Virus record (IMG/VR): IMGVR_UViG_3300046533_001474
Location: 1 to 41,221 of that record
Origin: a virus
Length of the DNA: 41,221 bases
Reading direction: 5' to 3' (one strand)
Shown: piece by piece, positions 5,979-13,125 of the stretch
How positions within the stretch are numbered: position 1 is the stretch's first letter
Layout of the letters: each line of letters opens with the position of its first letter
Notes under the pieces: model-generated
Databases searched by the model: none
Told to the model about the DNA's origin: nothing
Seen by the model: the letters and a program-made list of their open reading frames with translations, nothing else
Position numbers and translations under genes: made by a program

Positions 5979-6170
5979 CTAGATAACGATCTTCTCGGCG
6001 ACGGGCAGCGGGCAGCCCTGGGCGATCATCCCGGCCACCTGGTGCCAGTCGGCCTCGGCGAGCGCGAGGAGGTCAGCATGGGACTCATCGAAGCCGAGCG
6101 CCTGGAACCTTTCGCTGCGCCACCGGGCGACCCGGAGCGTCTCCGTGACCGGGGTGTCGGTGTCGACCAT
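5979..6170 (-). CDS. Small phage protein of the lysis region, unknown
   Basis: 63 aa, ATG at 6170 with AGGGG upstream. The sequence has TLRVARWRSERFQALGF, then ADLLALAEADWHQVAGMI and GCPLPVAEKIV. This layout (Arg/Leu start, a LA..DxH motif and a final GCP..A..I) recurs in small proteins at the end of actinophage tail or lysis modules. No function is known to me. It is the last gene of the leftward late unit. Confidence 0.75.
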   Translation of the reverse strand: MVDTDTPVTETLRVARWRSERFQALGFDESHADLLALAEADWHQVAGMIAQGCPLPVAEKIVI

Positions 6171-6179
6171 GCCTATCCC

Positions 6180-6926
6180 CTACCTGGCGACGCAGATGTA
6201 GACGGTGAGGTCGGTGCTGCCGCGCTGCCGGACGGTCGTCTGCTGCCCGGTGAACCCCGTGGGGCACTGCAGCCCCGGCGGACCCTGCGGCCCTGCTGGC
6301 CCTGCTGGCCCCGTCGGGCCTCCCAGGCCTCCAGCTCCGGGGTTTCCTTGCGGCCCGATCAATCCTTGTGGTCCGCGGCTGCCCTGCGCGCCGTTCAACC
6401 CTGGCGGCCCACGGGTGCCAGTCGCTCCTCGCGCTCCTGAAGCTCCTCGGGGCCCCTGGGCGCCGTTCACGCCATCCGTCCCCGCCGCGCCATGCGGCCC
6501 CACTGGGCCAGCGGCACCCTGCGCGCCCGTCTTTCCTGTCGCCCCGACGGGGCCGATCAAGCCCTTCCCCGAGATCGTCACGGTCTTCCCGCTCGGCCCG
6601 ACCGTCAGCTTCGTGACATGGCCCGCCTGGATTTTCACCAGGCGCGCCTCGAGCTCGGAGAGCGTCAGCTTGGCGGGCAGCCGGACGCCGTTCGCGATCT
6701 TCCGGCATTGCACCGACGTGCGGCCCTCGCTACGACACAGCACAAAGGTTGCGAGGCGCGTCTGTACATCGCTTGCCTCGCTGACCGCGAGCTCGCGTTT
6801 GCGGGTCGCCTGCTCCTGCTGCGCCGACCGGAACAGCAGCCAGAAGATCCCGCAGATCGTGATCGCGAAGCTCAGGACGAGCCCGGCCGTTACGGCCCGC
6901 AGCATCCAGGGATGGTTCCCGATCAT
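6180..6926 (-). CDS. Membrane-anchored collagen-like protein
   Basis: 248 aa. I use the ATG at 6926 that overlaps the upstream stop (ATGA). Residues about 10-33 are one transmembrane helix (AVTAGLVLSFAITICGIFWL); residues 35-110 are helical, with QQEQATRKRELAVSEASDVQ and a later Leu-rich stretch suited to trimerisation. About 80 residues (near 125-210) are Gly-x-y triplets rich in Pro and Ala (GPVGATGKTGAQG and on). A short C-terminal cap carries LQCPTGF and VYICVAR, two Cys that could pair. Collagen-like stalks are usual in phage fibres, but a membrane-anchored one next to a holin-like gene is unusual. Confidence 0.8.
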   Translation of the reverse strand: MIGNHPWMLRAVTAGLVLSFAITICGIFWLLFRSAQQEQATRKRELAVSEASDVQTRLATFVLCRSEGRTSVQCRKIANGVRLPAKLTLSELEARLVKIQAGHVTKLTVGPSGKTVTISGKGLIGPVGATGKTGAQGAAGPVGPHGAAGTDGVNGAQGPRGASGARGATGTRGPPGLNGAQGSRGPQGLIGPQGNPGAGGLGGPTGPAGPAGPQGPPGLQCPTGFTGQQTTVRQRGSTDLTVYICVAR

Positions 6927-7171
6927 CCCGTCAACCATTTCGTCGCGAGCAGCACCGACACCGCCAACAGCACAAGCCCGCCCGCGAGGGACAGGGCAGC
7001 CGTCATCAATGCACCGTTCAGGGCGTCCACCTTCTTCGTCAGCTCCCGGAACGTCTCGTCGACGTCACGGGACAGCGCCCGGAAGTCCTCTCTCATGTTG
7101 GCCTCGAGCACGGTGAGGCGCCGCTCACATTCAGCGAGCCGCTGCTGTACGTCGGGCATCGACGCGGCCAC
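6923..7171 (-). CDS. Holin-like protein with coiled coil and C-terminal membrane helix
   Basis: 82 aa from GTG at 7171; an ATG at 7159 is an alternative. Residues 5-50 are a charged coiled coil (LAECERRLTVLEANMREDF, then ELTKKVDALNGALM); residues about 57-79 are one transmembrane helix (LAGGLVLLAVSVLLATKWL). This order is that of XhlA-type (hemolysin XhlA) phage lysis proteins, which work with a holin. It sits in the lysis module downstream of the endolysin. It may be the holin itself or an accessory; the small membrane proteins at 8795-9078 are rivals. Confidence 0.6.
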   Translation of the reverse strand: MAASMPDVQQRLAECERRLTVLEANMREDFRALSRDVDETFRELTKKVDALNGALMTAALSLAGGLVLLAVSVLLATKWLTG

Positions 7172-7347
7172 CGTCTATGCGATGGTGGTCGGGGCTGCCA
7201 CGGGAGAGTGAAAGCCGGTCACGTTGACTCCTGTCTGGGTGTGTGGGCGCGGAAGATCGCCCTGTTTTGGCCGCAGTAATAGGCCATTTCAGCCGCATGA
7301 CCTGTTGACTTTTCCGTTGACAAACCCCAGCATCATCAGCCTCCAGT

Positions 7348-8046
7348 TCATGGGCACGCGGCCGCGCGGGTGTTGCCGACGTCCACGACGTTCGTCGCGG
7401 GCGGGCCGCCCCCCGAGGGCGCCAGGGGAACCAGGAATGGGGTCCTGACCGTGGTGGACGGGCAGATCGTCGAGTAGCGCACCCCGGAGGCGTCGCTTGT
7501 CCCGATGTCGACGGTGGTACCAGTCGACCCCAGCAGCCCGTACTCGAAGATGATCTGGGTCGGCGGCGGGTTCCCGTTCACGAAGAACGCGGAGTGGTTC
7601 AGCGCGCCCTTCAGGGGAGGTGTGACGGGGCACCGGACGACCATCCCGCGGAACAGGATCCGGTCGCCGCCGAGCGCTTGGATGCCGTCCTGGTGGACGG
7701 TCGGGGCCTTCCCGATGCAGGCGACGCTGCCAGCGATGATCTTCAGGTCGTGGGATCCCGGTGCGACCTTCACACCGTCCCCGGAGTCTGTGACGATCGT
7801 GAGGCGGCGGATCAGGCCGGTGCAGCCCTTCGCGAACTTGACGGCGTCTTCGCGGTCGGTGGGGCTGTTGACGGTGACCGTGACGCGGGCGAGGTTCACG
7901 GGCTGGCTGCACGTCCAGCAGGTGTTCTTGCCGCAGGTGCTGCCGGTGCGGCTGATGCTGCCGGTCAGAGTCCCGGTGCCGGTCTGAGCCATGGCTGCGG
8001 CCGCGAGGAGCCCCGCCGCGGCGAGGATCAGCAGGGTCCTGGTCAT
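7348..8046 (-). CDS. Exported protein with probable beta-rich fold
   Basis: 232 aa. A signal peptide (MTRTLLILAAAGLLAAAAMAQ) is followed by a Thr/Ser/Gly-rich mature part with Cys (CGKNTCWTC near residue 40, then Cys near 75, 109, 139, 206 and a final one). The repeated short strands (RRLTIVTDSGDG, DLKIIAGSV, GDRILFRGMVVRC) resemble a right-handed beta-helix of the pectate-lyase type, but catalytic residues are not identified. Its ATG overlaps the endolysin stop (ATGA). Export by the host before lysis would put it outside the cell, where it could act on surface polymers; this is inference. Confidence 0.65.
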   Translation of the reverse strand: MTRTLLILAAAGLLAAAAMAQTGTGTLTGSISRTGSTCGKNTCWTCSQPVNLARVTVTVNSPTDREDAVKFAKGCTGLIRRLTIVTDSGDGVKVAPGSHDLKIIAGSVACIGKAPTVHQDGIQALGGDRILFRGMVVRCPVTPPLKGALNHSAFFVNGNPPPTQIIFEYGLLGSTGTTVDIGTSDASGVRYSTICPSTTVRTPFLVPLAPSGGGPPATNVVDVGNTRAAACP

Positions 8047-8810
8047 GATGTTCGGAGGCGCAGGTAGACGCTCGTCGCGTGCCCGTGCGACGACTGGTAC
8101 GCGTTCTCATCCTGGTAGCTGATCGTCCTGGGGCCGGGGTCGCTCCCGAACGAGCCGAGCAATCCCGTGGCGGGGTCGATGAAGATGCAGACGTGCTGCC
8201 CGGTCGCGGGTGGCGTCCACACGACGAGGTCGCCCGCCTTCACCTCGCTCCGCGGGATGTGGGCGAGGTGGTCGAGCATCGTGCCGGTGTAGCCCTGCCC
8301 GTTGTTGAGGCCGTTCGGGTCGGGGACGTGCGCTCTGGTGCACGCCCAGGTGATGCTGCCCGAGCAGTCAGTCTGCGTCCGGGGACGGATCGCCCCGAGG
8401 TACGTGGGGATCGGCCTGACCTCCGCGTAGTCGATCAGCGCGGCGTTCGCGATGAGCTCGCGGTAGCAGGCGACGACGCGGGCGCGGGCCTGCGCGTCGT
8501 GGTCGACGGGCGGGAGATGCGCGGCCCGGGCTCTCGCCCGTTCCGCGTAAGCCAGCGGCGGGTGCTGCCGGCCTGTCAGGTACGCGAGGACGGCGTCGCC
8601 GGCGTACTCGTGGCCGTGGTGGATCGCCGACGCGGGGTAGCCGAGCATCCACTTCGCCTTCTCGACAGCCCGGGCCGTCGATGGCCCGTACTGATCATCA
8701 GCCGCGCCGGCGGGCAGAAGGCCACGCTCGATGAGTGCCTGCTGCAATGCCTTGGCGCCGTGCTGGTACGGGGGGCCGGCCAGGCGAAGCGTCTTCACGT
8801 CGTCACCCAT
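8043..8810 (-). CDS. Endolysin: peptidoglycan-binding domain plus NlpC/P60- or CHAP-like peptidase
   Basis: 255 aa from ATG 8810; a GTG at 8798 overlapping the upstream stop is possible. Residues 14-78 match a peptidoglycan-binding repeat (LQQALIERGLLPAG, QYGPSTARAVEKAKWMLGYP). Residues about 140-250 match a cysteine peptidase: catalytic Cys149 in TDCSGSITWAC and His206 in GQHVCIFID, with VKAGDLVVW before it. Such enzymes cut peptide bonds of the cell wall at the end of infection. It lies after two small membrane proteins and before an exported protein. No signal peptide is seen, so a holin is needed for release. Confidence 0.82.
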   Translation of the reverse strand: MGDDVKTLRLAGPPYQHGAKALQQALIERGLLPAGAADDQYGPSTARAVEKAKWMLGYPASAIHHGHEYAGDAVLAYLTGRQHPPLAYAERARARAAHLPPVDHDAQARARVVACYRELIANAALIDYAEVRPIPTYLGAIRPRTQTDCSGSITWACTRAHVPDPNGLNNGQGYTGTMLDHLAHIPRSEVKAGDLVVWTPPATGQHVCIFIDPATGLLGSFGSDPGPRTISYQDENAYQSSHGHATSVYLRLRTS

Positions 8811-8917
8811 GTGTCCTGGCCGCCCTCGAAGAACCCGTTCGTCGCGGCATAGGCCGCGGAAGCGCCGGCAGCGAAGAATGCGAGCGCCATGAGCAGGACG
8901 AGCGTTCGCCGCGTCAT
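8795..8917 (-). CDS. 40-aa membrane or exported miniprotein
   Basis: ATG at 8917 overlaps the stop of the upstream 54-aa gene (ATGA). The first 25 residues (MTRRTLVLLMALAFFAAGAS and on) are a signal peptide or membrane helix followed by a short polar tail. It precedes the endolysin and overlaps its start by 16 bases, so it belongs to the lysis cassette. A role as holin partner or antiholin is possible. Confidence 0.6.
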   Translation of the reverse strand: MTRRTLVLLMALAFFAAGASAAYAATNGFFEGGQDTWVTT

Positions 8918-9078
8918 CGCTTCACCCACGTCCCCCATGGCAGCGACGACGCCCACCAGAACCCGACGCCCAGCGTCAACCACGCGATCGGGTGCTGCCA
9001 GTCGAGGAACGTCCACTGGATCAGCGCCGACACGACAGCGCAGATCACGGCGAGGATCAGCAGAGCAACAGGTGCCAT
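8914..9078 (-). CDS. 54-aa membrane protein, holin candidate
   Basis: ATG at 9078; 54 aa with two hydrophobic segments (VALLILAVICAVVSALIQW, and HPIAWLTLGVGFWWASSLPW) separated by a short turn, and a positive end (WVKR). Two short transmembrane helices with a charged C-terminus are typical of small holins and of many actinophage lysis-cassette proteins. It overlaps the next gene by four bases and lies two genes before the endolysin. Confidence 0.65.
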   Translation of the reverse strand: MAPVALLILAVICAVVSALIQWTFLDWQHPIAWLTLGVGFWWASSLPWGTWVKR

Positions 9079-9087
9079 GAGTTGGGC

Positions 9088-9243
9088 CTACCTTTCCGCG
9101 GCGAGTTGGAGGATCGCGCCAGCGACGAGCTGGCTGTCGTTGAGGAGCTGGTCGAGCGCCTGGCCCGGGGTGAGGTCTTCGTCGAAGCCGTGGACGATCC
9201 GGTCCGCCGCTTCGGTGACGGCAGGGGTGAGCGTGTCGCTCAT
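9088..9243 (-). CDS. 51-aa protein between tail and lysis genes
   Basis: ATG at 9243 with AAGGAG six bases upstream; TAG at 9088-9090. The sequence is MSDTLTPAVTEAADRIVHGF, then an acidic helical part (EDLTPGQALDQLLNDSQLVA) and ILQLAAER. It is soluble and helical with no known family. The strong ribosome site and coding-like composition support it as a real small gene. Confidence 0.65.
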   Translation of the reverse strand: MSDTLTPAVTEAADRIVHGFDEDLTPGQALDQLLNDSQLVAGAILQLAAER

Positions 9244-9307
9244 GGCGGTCTCCTTCGTTGAGTTCAGGTGCCGCGGCGAGCCCGGGAGCGCTGCCGGCGG
9301 TCGGGGC

Positions 9308-10888
9308 TCAGCCGGTCAGGGTTCGTGTTTTCGCGGCGAGGCGGGCCAGCAGAACGTCGGAGCGTCTGATCTGGCCTTCGATCTCGAGGGTGACGGTCTG
9401 CGCGTCGAGGTCGGCCTCGACGCCGACGACGTGGAAGGTCGTTTCGCCATCGCGGCCCACGGCGAACGCGTCGGTTTTGGGAAGGTCGCGGATGCTGATG
9501 TTCTCGCCGCCGCGGATCAGATGGGATGGGCAGGGTGCCCCGTTCGCGCGCTGGATGGTCTTCCCGAAGGGGAGCACGACTCGTCCGTTGGCGGTGGGAT
9601 AGCTGCCGTGGTCGGCGGCGATCCTCGCGGCGAGCTGGCTGGCAGTGACGTTCGTCATCGGGAACGACACCTGCACGATCTCGTCGTTCGTGCGGCTCTG
9701 TTTCACGAACGGGTTCCGCTGATCCGTGGACGCAGCGGACGCTTCCAGCGTGAAGCCGCTGCTGTCCTGGTACTGCACGATCACGGTCCTGGGCGTGTCC
9801 TCGACGGTGCCCTGGAGATCGATCTTCATGGTGTCGCTGACCGCGATGAGGTACTGGGCCTCGTCGAGGCTGACGCTCTTCCAGTCGAACCGGCCGTCCT
9901 CCCAGACCGCCCACTCCCTCGTGTAGTAGCTCGCGGCCTCGATGACGACTGCCTCGGCGGTGTCGCGGGCCGCGCGCTCGATCGACTCGATGGTGAAGTC
10001 GCTGCCGGTTTCGATGATCCCGGGGGTGATGCCGTCGACGAGCGACGCGATGTCCTGGAGGATCGTGCCGCCGTAGAGGCCGCCGGTTGCGTCTTCGGTG
10101 GTGCCGGTGCCGAGGAGCCTGATGTTCTCGAACGCGATGGCCGCCCCGGAATCGTTCAGTCCCGTGTCGAAGTGCCCGATGAACTGGAGGAACCTGGTGG
10201 TCGCGGCGACGGGCTGCGTGTAGCTGGTCTTGGCGGTGTTCTTCGCGGACCAGATTTCCGTCCAGGCGGAGCCATCAGCGGATTCGCGTAGGCCGGCGAC
10301 GTCGTTGGCGGTCGCGTTCGTGGTCGCGTCGAAGAGGATGCGGGTGACGAGGCCCGCTGCGGGGAGCGTGTAGATCGTGGCTGTGCTGGCGACGCGGTTG
10401 TGGTCGCTGTTGCTGCCGTCGAAGAGAAGCCCGATTCTGGTGAGGTTGGCGGGGTCGATCTGGCCGGTGACGATGTTCCAGTCGGCGGGGTGGTAGCTGA
10501 GCGCGTTCCCCGCGGCGGCGAGTGTCCCGGCTGTCCCGATAGTGGCTGGCTCCTGGTAGGTGAGGTCGCGTTTCACCCAGACCCGCTGCAGGCTCGTCTC
10601 GGCGAGGCGCCGCCGGTGACCGAACGCCTGGATCGTTGTCGCGGCACCGGAGTCGTCGATCGTGATCCCGCGATCCTCGATCTGCCCCTCGAACAGGATC
10701 TCTGTCCCGTAGGTGAGCCGCAGCAACGCGAGGTAGGGGATCTGGTGGACGCGGATGCCGGGCAGGGTGAGCTCGCAGGATGCGTAGCCGCCGCTCGAGG
10801 CCGAGCTCCAGCTGCCGGTGTTGAGGGCGGGGGTGGCGTCGTAGACGGTGACGCCGCCGGCGACGATGACCGCGCGGAGCTCGTTCAC
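9308..10888 (-). CDS. Tail protein (baseplate/tip component)
   Basis: 526 aa, GTG start at 10888 just after the distal-tail gene stop. The N-terminal 100 residues are beta-rich (AVIVAGGVTVYDATPALNTG, ASCELTLPGIRVHQIP); a middle domain resembles a carbohydrate-binding or jelly-roll insertion (TRFLQFIGHFDTG, AIAFENIRLLG); and the C-terminal 250 residues show ILQDIASLVDGITPG, FDWKSVSLDEAQYLI and VVLPFGKTIQR, common in the tail hub/prophage tail protein that follows Dit in siphophages. It is the last long tail gene before lysis. The exact structural role is inferred from order. Confidence 0.7.
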   Translation of the reverse strand: MNELRAVIVAGGVTVYDATPALNTGSWSSASSGGYASCELTLPGIRVHQIPYLALLRLTYGTEILFEGQIEDRGITIDDSGAATTIQAFGHRRRLAETSLQRVWVKRDLTYQEPATIGTAGTLAAAGNALSYHPADWNIVTGQIDPANLTRIGLLFDGSNSDHNRVASTATIYTLPAAGLVTRILFDATTNATANDVAGLRESADGSAWTEIWSAKNTAKTSYTQPVAATTRFLQFIGHFDTGLNDSGAAIAFENIRLLGTGTTEDATGGLYGGTILQDIASLVDGITPGIIETGSDFTIESIERAARDTAEAVVIEAASYYTREWAVWEDGRFDWKSVSLDEAQYLIAVSDTMKIDLQGTVEDTPRTVIVQYQDSSGFTLEASAASTDQRNPFVKQSRTNDEIVQVSFPMTNVTASQLAARIAADHGSYPTANGRVVLPFGKTIQRANGAPCPSHLIRGGENISIRDLPKTDAFAVGRDGETTFHVVGVEADLDAQTVTLEIEGQIRRSDVLLARLAAKTRTLTG

Positions 10889-10890
10889 GG

Positions 10891-13125
10891 CTATACGCCT
10901 TTGAGGAGCTGGAACCGGGGCCGGGCGCGCACCGAGACGGCCGCGGATTGCGGATACGCCTCTGCGTAGAGGCCCGTTGTTGCGGCGATCCCGGAGACGC
11001 CGGCGTTGAAGTGCGCCGCGATCCGGGAGCCGGTGAGAGCTCGGTCGAGCCAGACCGCGAGATCGCCGAATTGGCCGATCGCGTAGCCGGATGCGGCTCC
11101 GATCGAGTCCTTCCCGATGAAGAGAAGGTTCGCGCCGCCGGAGCGCAGCGATGTCGCTGGTCTCCTTGACGCGACCATCGTGGCGTCCCGATAGAGCGCC
11201 ATGTAGTTCGCCGTCGCGTCGAAGACGGCTGCGAGGTGATGCCACGACGCTTCGAGGTTCGCGGACGCACCGGGCGCGTTCAGGGTCGCCCCGATCTGGT
11301 CGCCCGGCCCGAAGCTGAACATGTGCGTGTTCGATGGTGACCAGCCGAGCTGCAGGTGCCGGGCGGTCGCATGCGACCCTCCCCACGCGACGAGATTCGC
11401 CGGGGTGGCCTGCTGGCCCGACAGGCGCAGATCGGACGCCCAGAGCTCGATCGTGAACGACCGGCCGGACAGGTCAACCGAGGCTACCGCGGAGTCCGAG
11501 CCGACCGTCGTGTAATTCCACACACCGTATTGCTGGTCGTTGTTGAGGGGAATGTACGGGCTTCGGGAGCGGCCCGTGACCAGCGTGCCGCTGTCGCCCG
11601 TGAAGGAGCCGATCCAGGATCCTTGGCGGGCGTTGAAGCTGGAGTCGAGGACGGTCGGGTAGCCGCTGGACGACACGAACCGGTAGAAGTAGTCGGGCGA
11701 GTCGGCTTCGACCTCGTGCTGGTATTCGAAGTGACGTCCGGGCCGCGGCAGCCCAGCGATGTTGATGCTGCTGATGCTCGCACCGATGTAGGGGAGCTGG
11801 CCGCGGTAATCAGCGGCCTGCCCCGCGACTGTCGACGGGGGGCTGTAGAGGAGCTGTCTGCTGTCGATGCTGCTGAGGTCGAGCCCGTAGCCACTCGCCT
11901 TCCCGAACGTGAGCGTCGACGGGATCTGGAGGCCGCGCGGGAGGACGCCGGCCCCGGGCGCGATGGGCTGGAGGAACAATCCGCCGAACGTGACCGGCTG
12001 CTGCCCGGTCGACGCGGATGGAGCGCTCGCGATTGCTGTCGGGAGGTTGAGCCAGAGACGCAGCGTCTGTGGGCCCTCGATCCCGGACGCGGCTCCGGGC
12101 AGGTTGATCGGGCCCAGCGGGACAATCGAGAAGAGAGGCTCCGGGGTCTGGTTCCCGTTCTGGAGGGGCACCGTCGCGACGAGATTCGCCGACGCCATCT
12201 GACGTGCACCGGAGTAGTCCTGGGGGACCACGTCGAGGAGCGCCTGGAACTGGTAGGTGCCGGCGGGGATCCTCAGCCACGCGTATGCGTTGAACCTGGC
12301 GCGGTAGGCGGGGGCGAGCGCTGACGAGAGGAGGTAGTTGGCGCCTTGCACCCAGCCGCCGCCGAGGCCGGCGCCGAGAGCCCATGATCCCGCCCACTGG
12401 TCGGGCGTGTAAAGAGACGATGCGCGCGCCACGTTCTGCAGCACGATGTCGCCGGGTGGGCCGGAGTTGTAGAGGAAAGAGCCGCCGCTCAGGAACGGCA
12501 TGAACGACGGGCTCCCAGCGAACCCCCACGCTAGCCCGTCGGTGACATAGGAGGCGCCGAGCCGGTACTGGGTCGCGGCGGGCTGGTTCGGCCGCACCGC
12601 GACGACTGCCTGGGCTGGAACATCACCGGGGACCGCGGAGAGCGCGAGGTTCGCGGGGAGCGCGACACTCGCCGTCGACGCGAGGATCATCATCGTCGGC
12701 AGATACCCGTAGGGCTGCACATCGAGGATCAGGTTCCCCTGGCGGCGCCCCGCACGGTTCACGAACACGCTGTAGTCGGGCTCCCACCGGCCCGCGTTCA
12801 CGTCGAACCGGATCGCGTCCCCCGACGCGACCCCTTCGGGCTGCACGTCGACGACTGCTCCAGGCCGGGCGAGCAATCTGAGCCAAGACTCCGCGCCGGT
12901 GAGCCCCGACGGGACCGCGCTGACAGAAGCGACCATGAGCGGGAACTTGAACTGCCTGACCCCGCTGAACTCGTAGGCGATCTGGCCGCCCTCCGTCAAC
13001 GCGTTCTGCGCGTAGGCGGCCTTCAGCAGGTCGTGCGTCCCGAAGTCGGGGCCCGGGTCGGCCTGGAGCCACGAGCCGACCTGCAATGCGCTCCCCTGCG
13101 GTCCCGTGAGGACGATGCTGTCCAT
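10891..13125 (-). CDS. Distal tail (Dit-like) protein with LamG-type lectin domain
   Basis: 744 aa, ATG directly after the tape-measure stop. The N-terminus (SIVLTGPQGSALQVGSWLQA, GVRQFKFPLMV) is like siphophage distal tail proteins that attach after the tape measure. The middle holds a probable carbohydrate-binding region. Residues about 550-715 form a concanavalin-like LamG domain (SFTIELWASDL, SWHHLAAVFDATANYMALYR, IGQFGDLAVWLDRALTG). LamG domains bind sugars, so the protein may contact the host surface. Position right after the tape measure supports the call. Confidence 0.8.
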   Translation of the reverse strand: MDSIVLTGPQGSALQVGSWLQADPGPDFGTHDLLKAAYAQNALTEGGQIAYEFSGVRQFKFPLMVASVSAVPSGLTGAESWLRLLARPGAVVDVQPEGVASGDAIRFDVNAGRWEPDYSVFVNRAGRRQGNLILDVQPYGYLPTMMILASTASVALPANLALSAVPGDVPAQAVVAVRPNQPAATQYRLGASYVTDGLAWGFAGSPSFMPFLSGGSFLYNSGPPGDIVLQNVARASSLYTPDQWAGSWALGAGLGGGWVQGANYLLSSALAPAYRARFNAYAWLRIPAGTYQFQALLDVVPQDYSGARQMASANLVATVPLQNGNQTPEPLFSIVPLGPINLPGAASGIEGPQTLRLWLNLPTAIASAPSASTGQQPVTFGGLFLQPIAPGAGVLPRGLQIPSTLTFGKASGYGLDLSSIDSRQLLYSPPSTVAGQAADYRGQLPYIGASISSINIAGLPRPGRHFEYQHEVEADSPDYFYRFVSSSGYPTVLDSSFNARQGSWIGSFTGDSGTLVTGRSRSPYIPLNNDQQYGVWNYTTVGSDSAVASVDLSGRSFTIELWASDLRLSGQQATPANLVAWGGSHATARHLQLGWSPSNTHMFSFGPGDQIGATLNAPGASANLEASWHHLAAVFDATANYMALYRDATMVASRRPATSLRSGGANLLFIGKDSIGAASGYAIGQFGDLAVWLDRALTGSRIAAHFNAGVSGIAATTGLYAEAYPQSAAVSVRARPRFQLLKGV

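Noticed and set aside
7305-7345. + strand promoter with TTGACT and TTGACA
   Set aside because: No TANNNT element at proper spacing and it would point into the antisense of the exported-protein gene.
7289-7347. Short - strand peptide with GGAGG after the exported-protein gene
   Set aside because: Only 15-20 codons and low information; the rest of the 7172-7347 gap shows no gene, so it is left out.
5979-9243. Mycolic-acid esterase (LysB) in the lysis region
   Set aside because: No GxSxG serine-hydrolase protein was found among the lysis genes.
8735-10291. 518-codon + strand frame
   Set aside because: It overlaps endolysin, the small lysis genes and the tail protein on the other strand, with no recognisable domain and no ribosome site.
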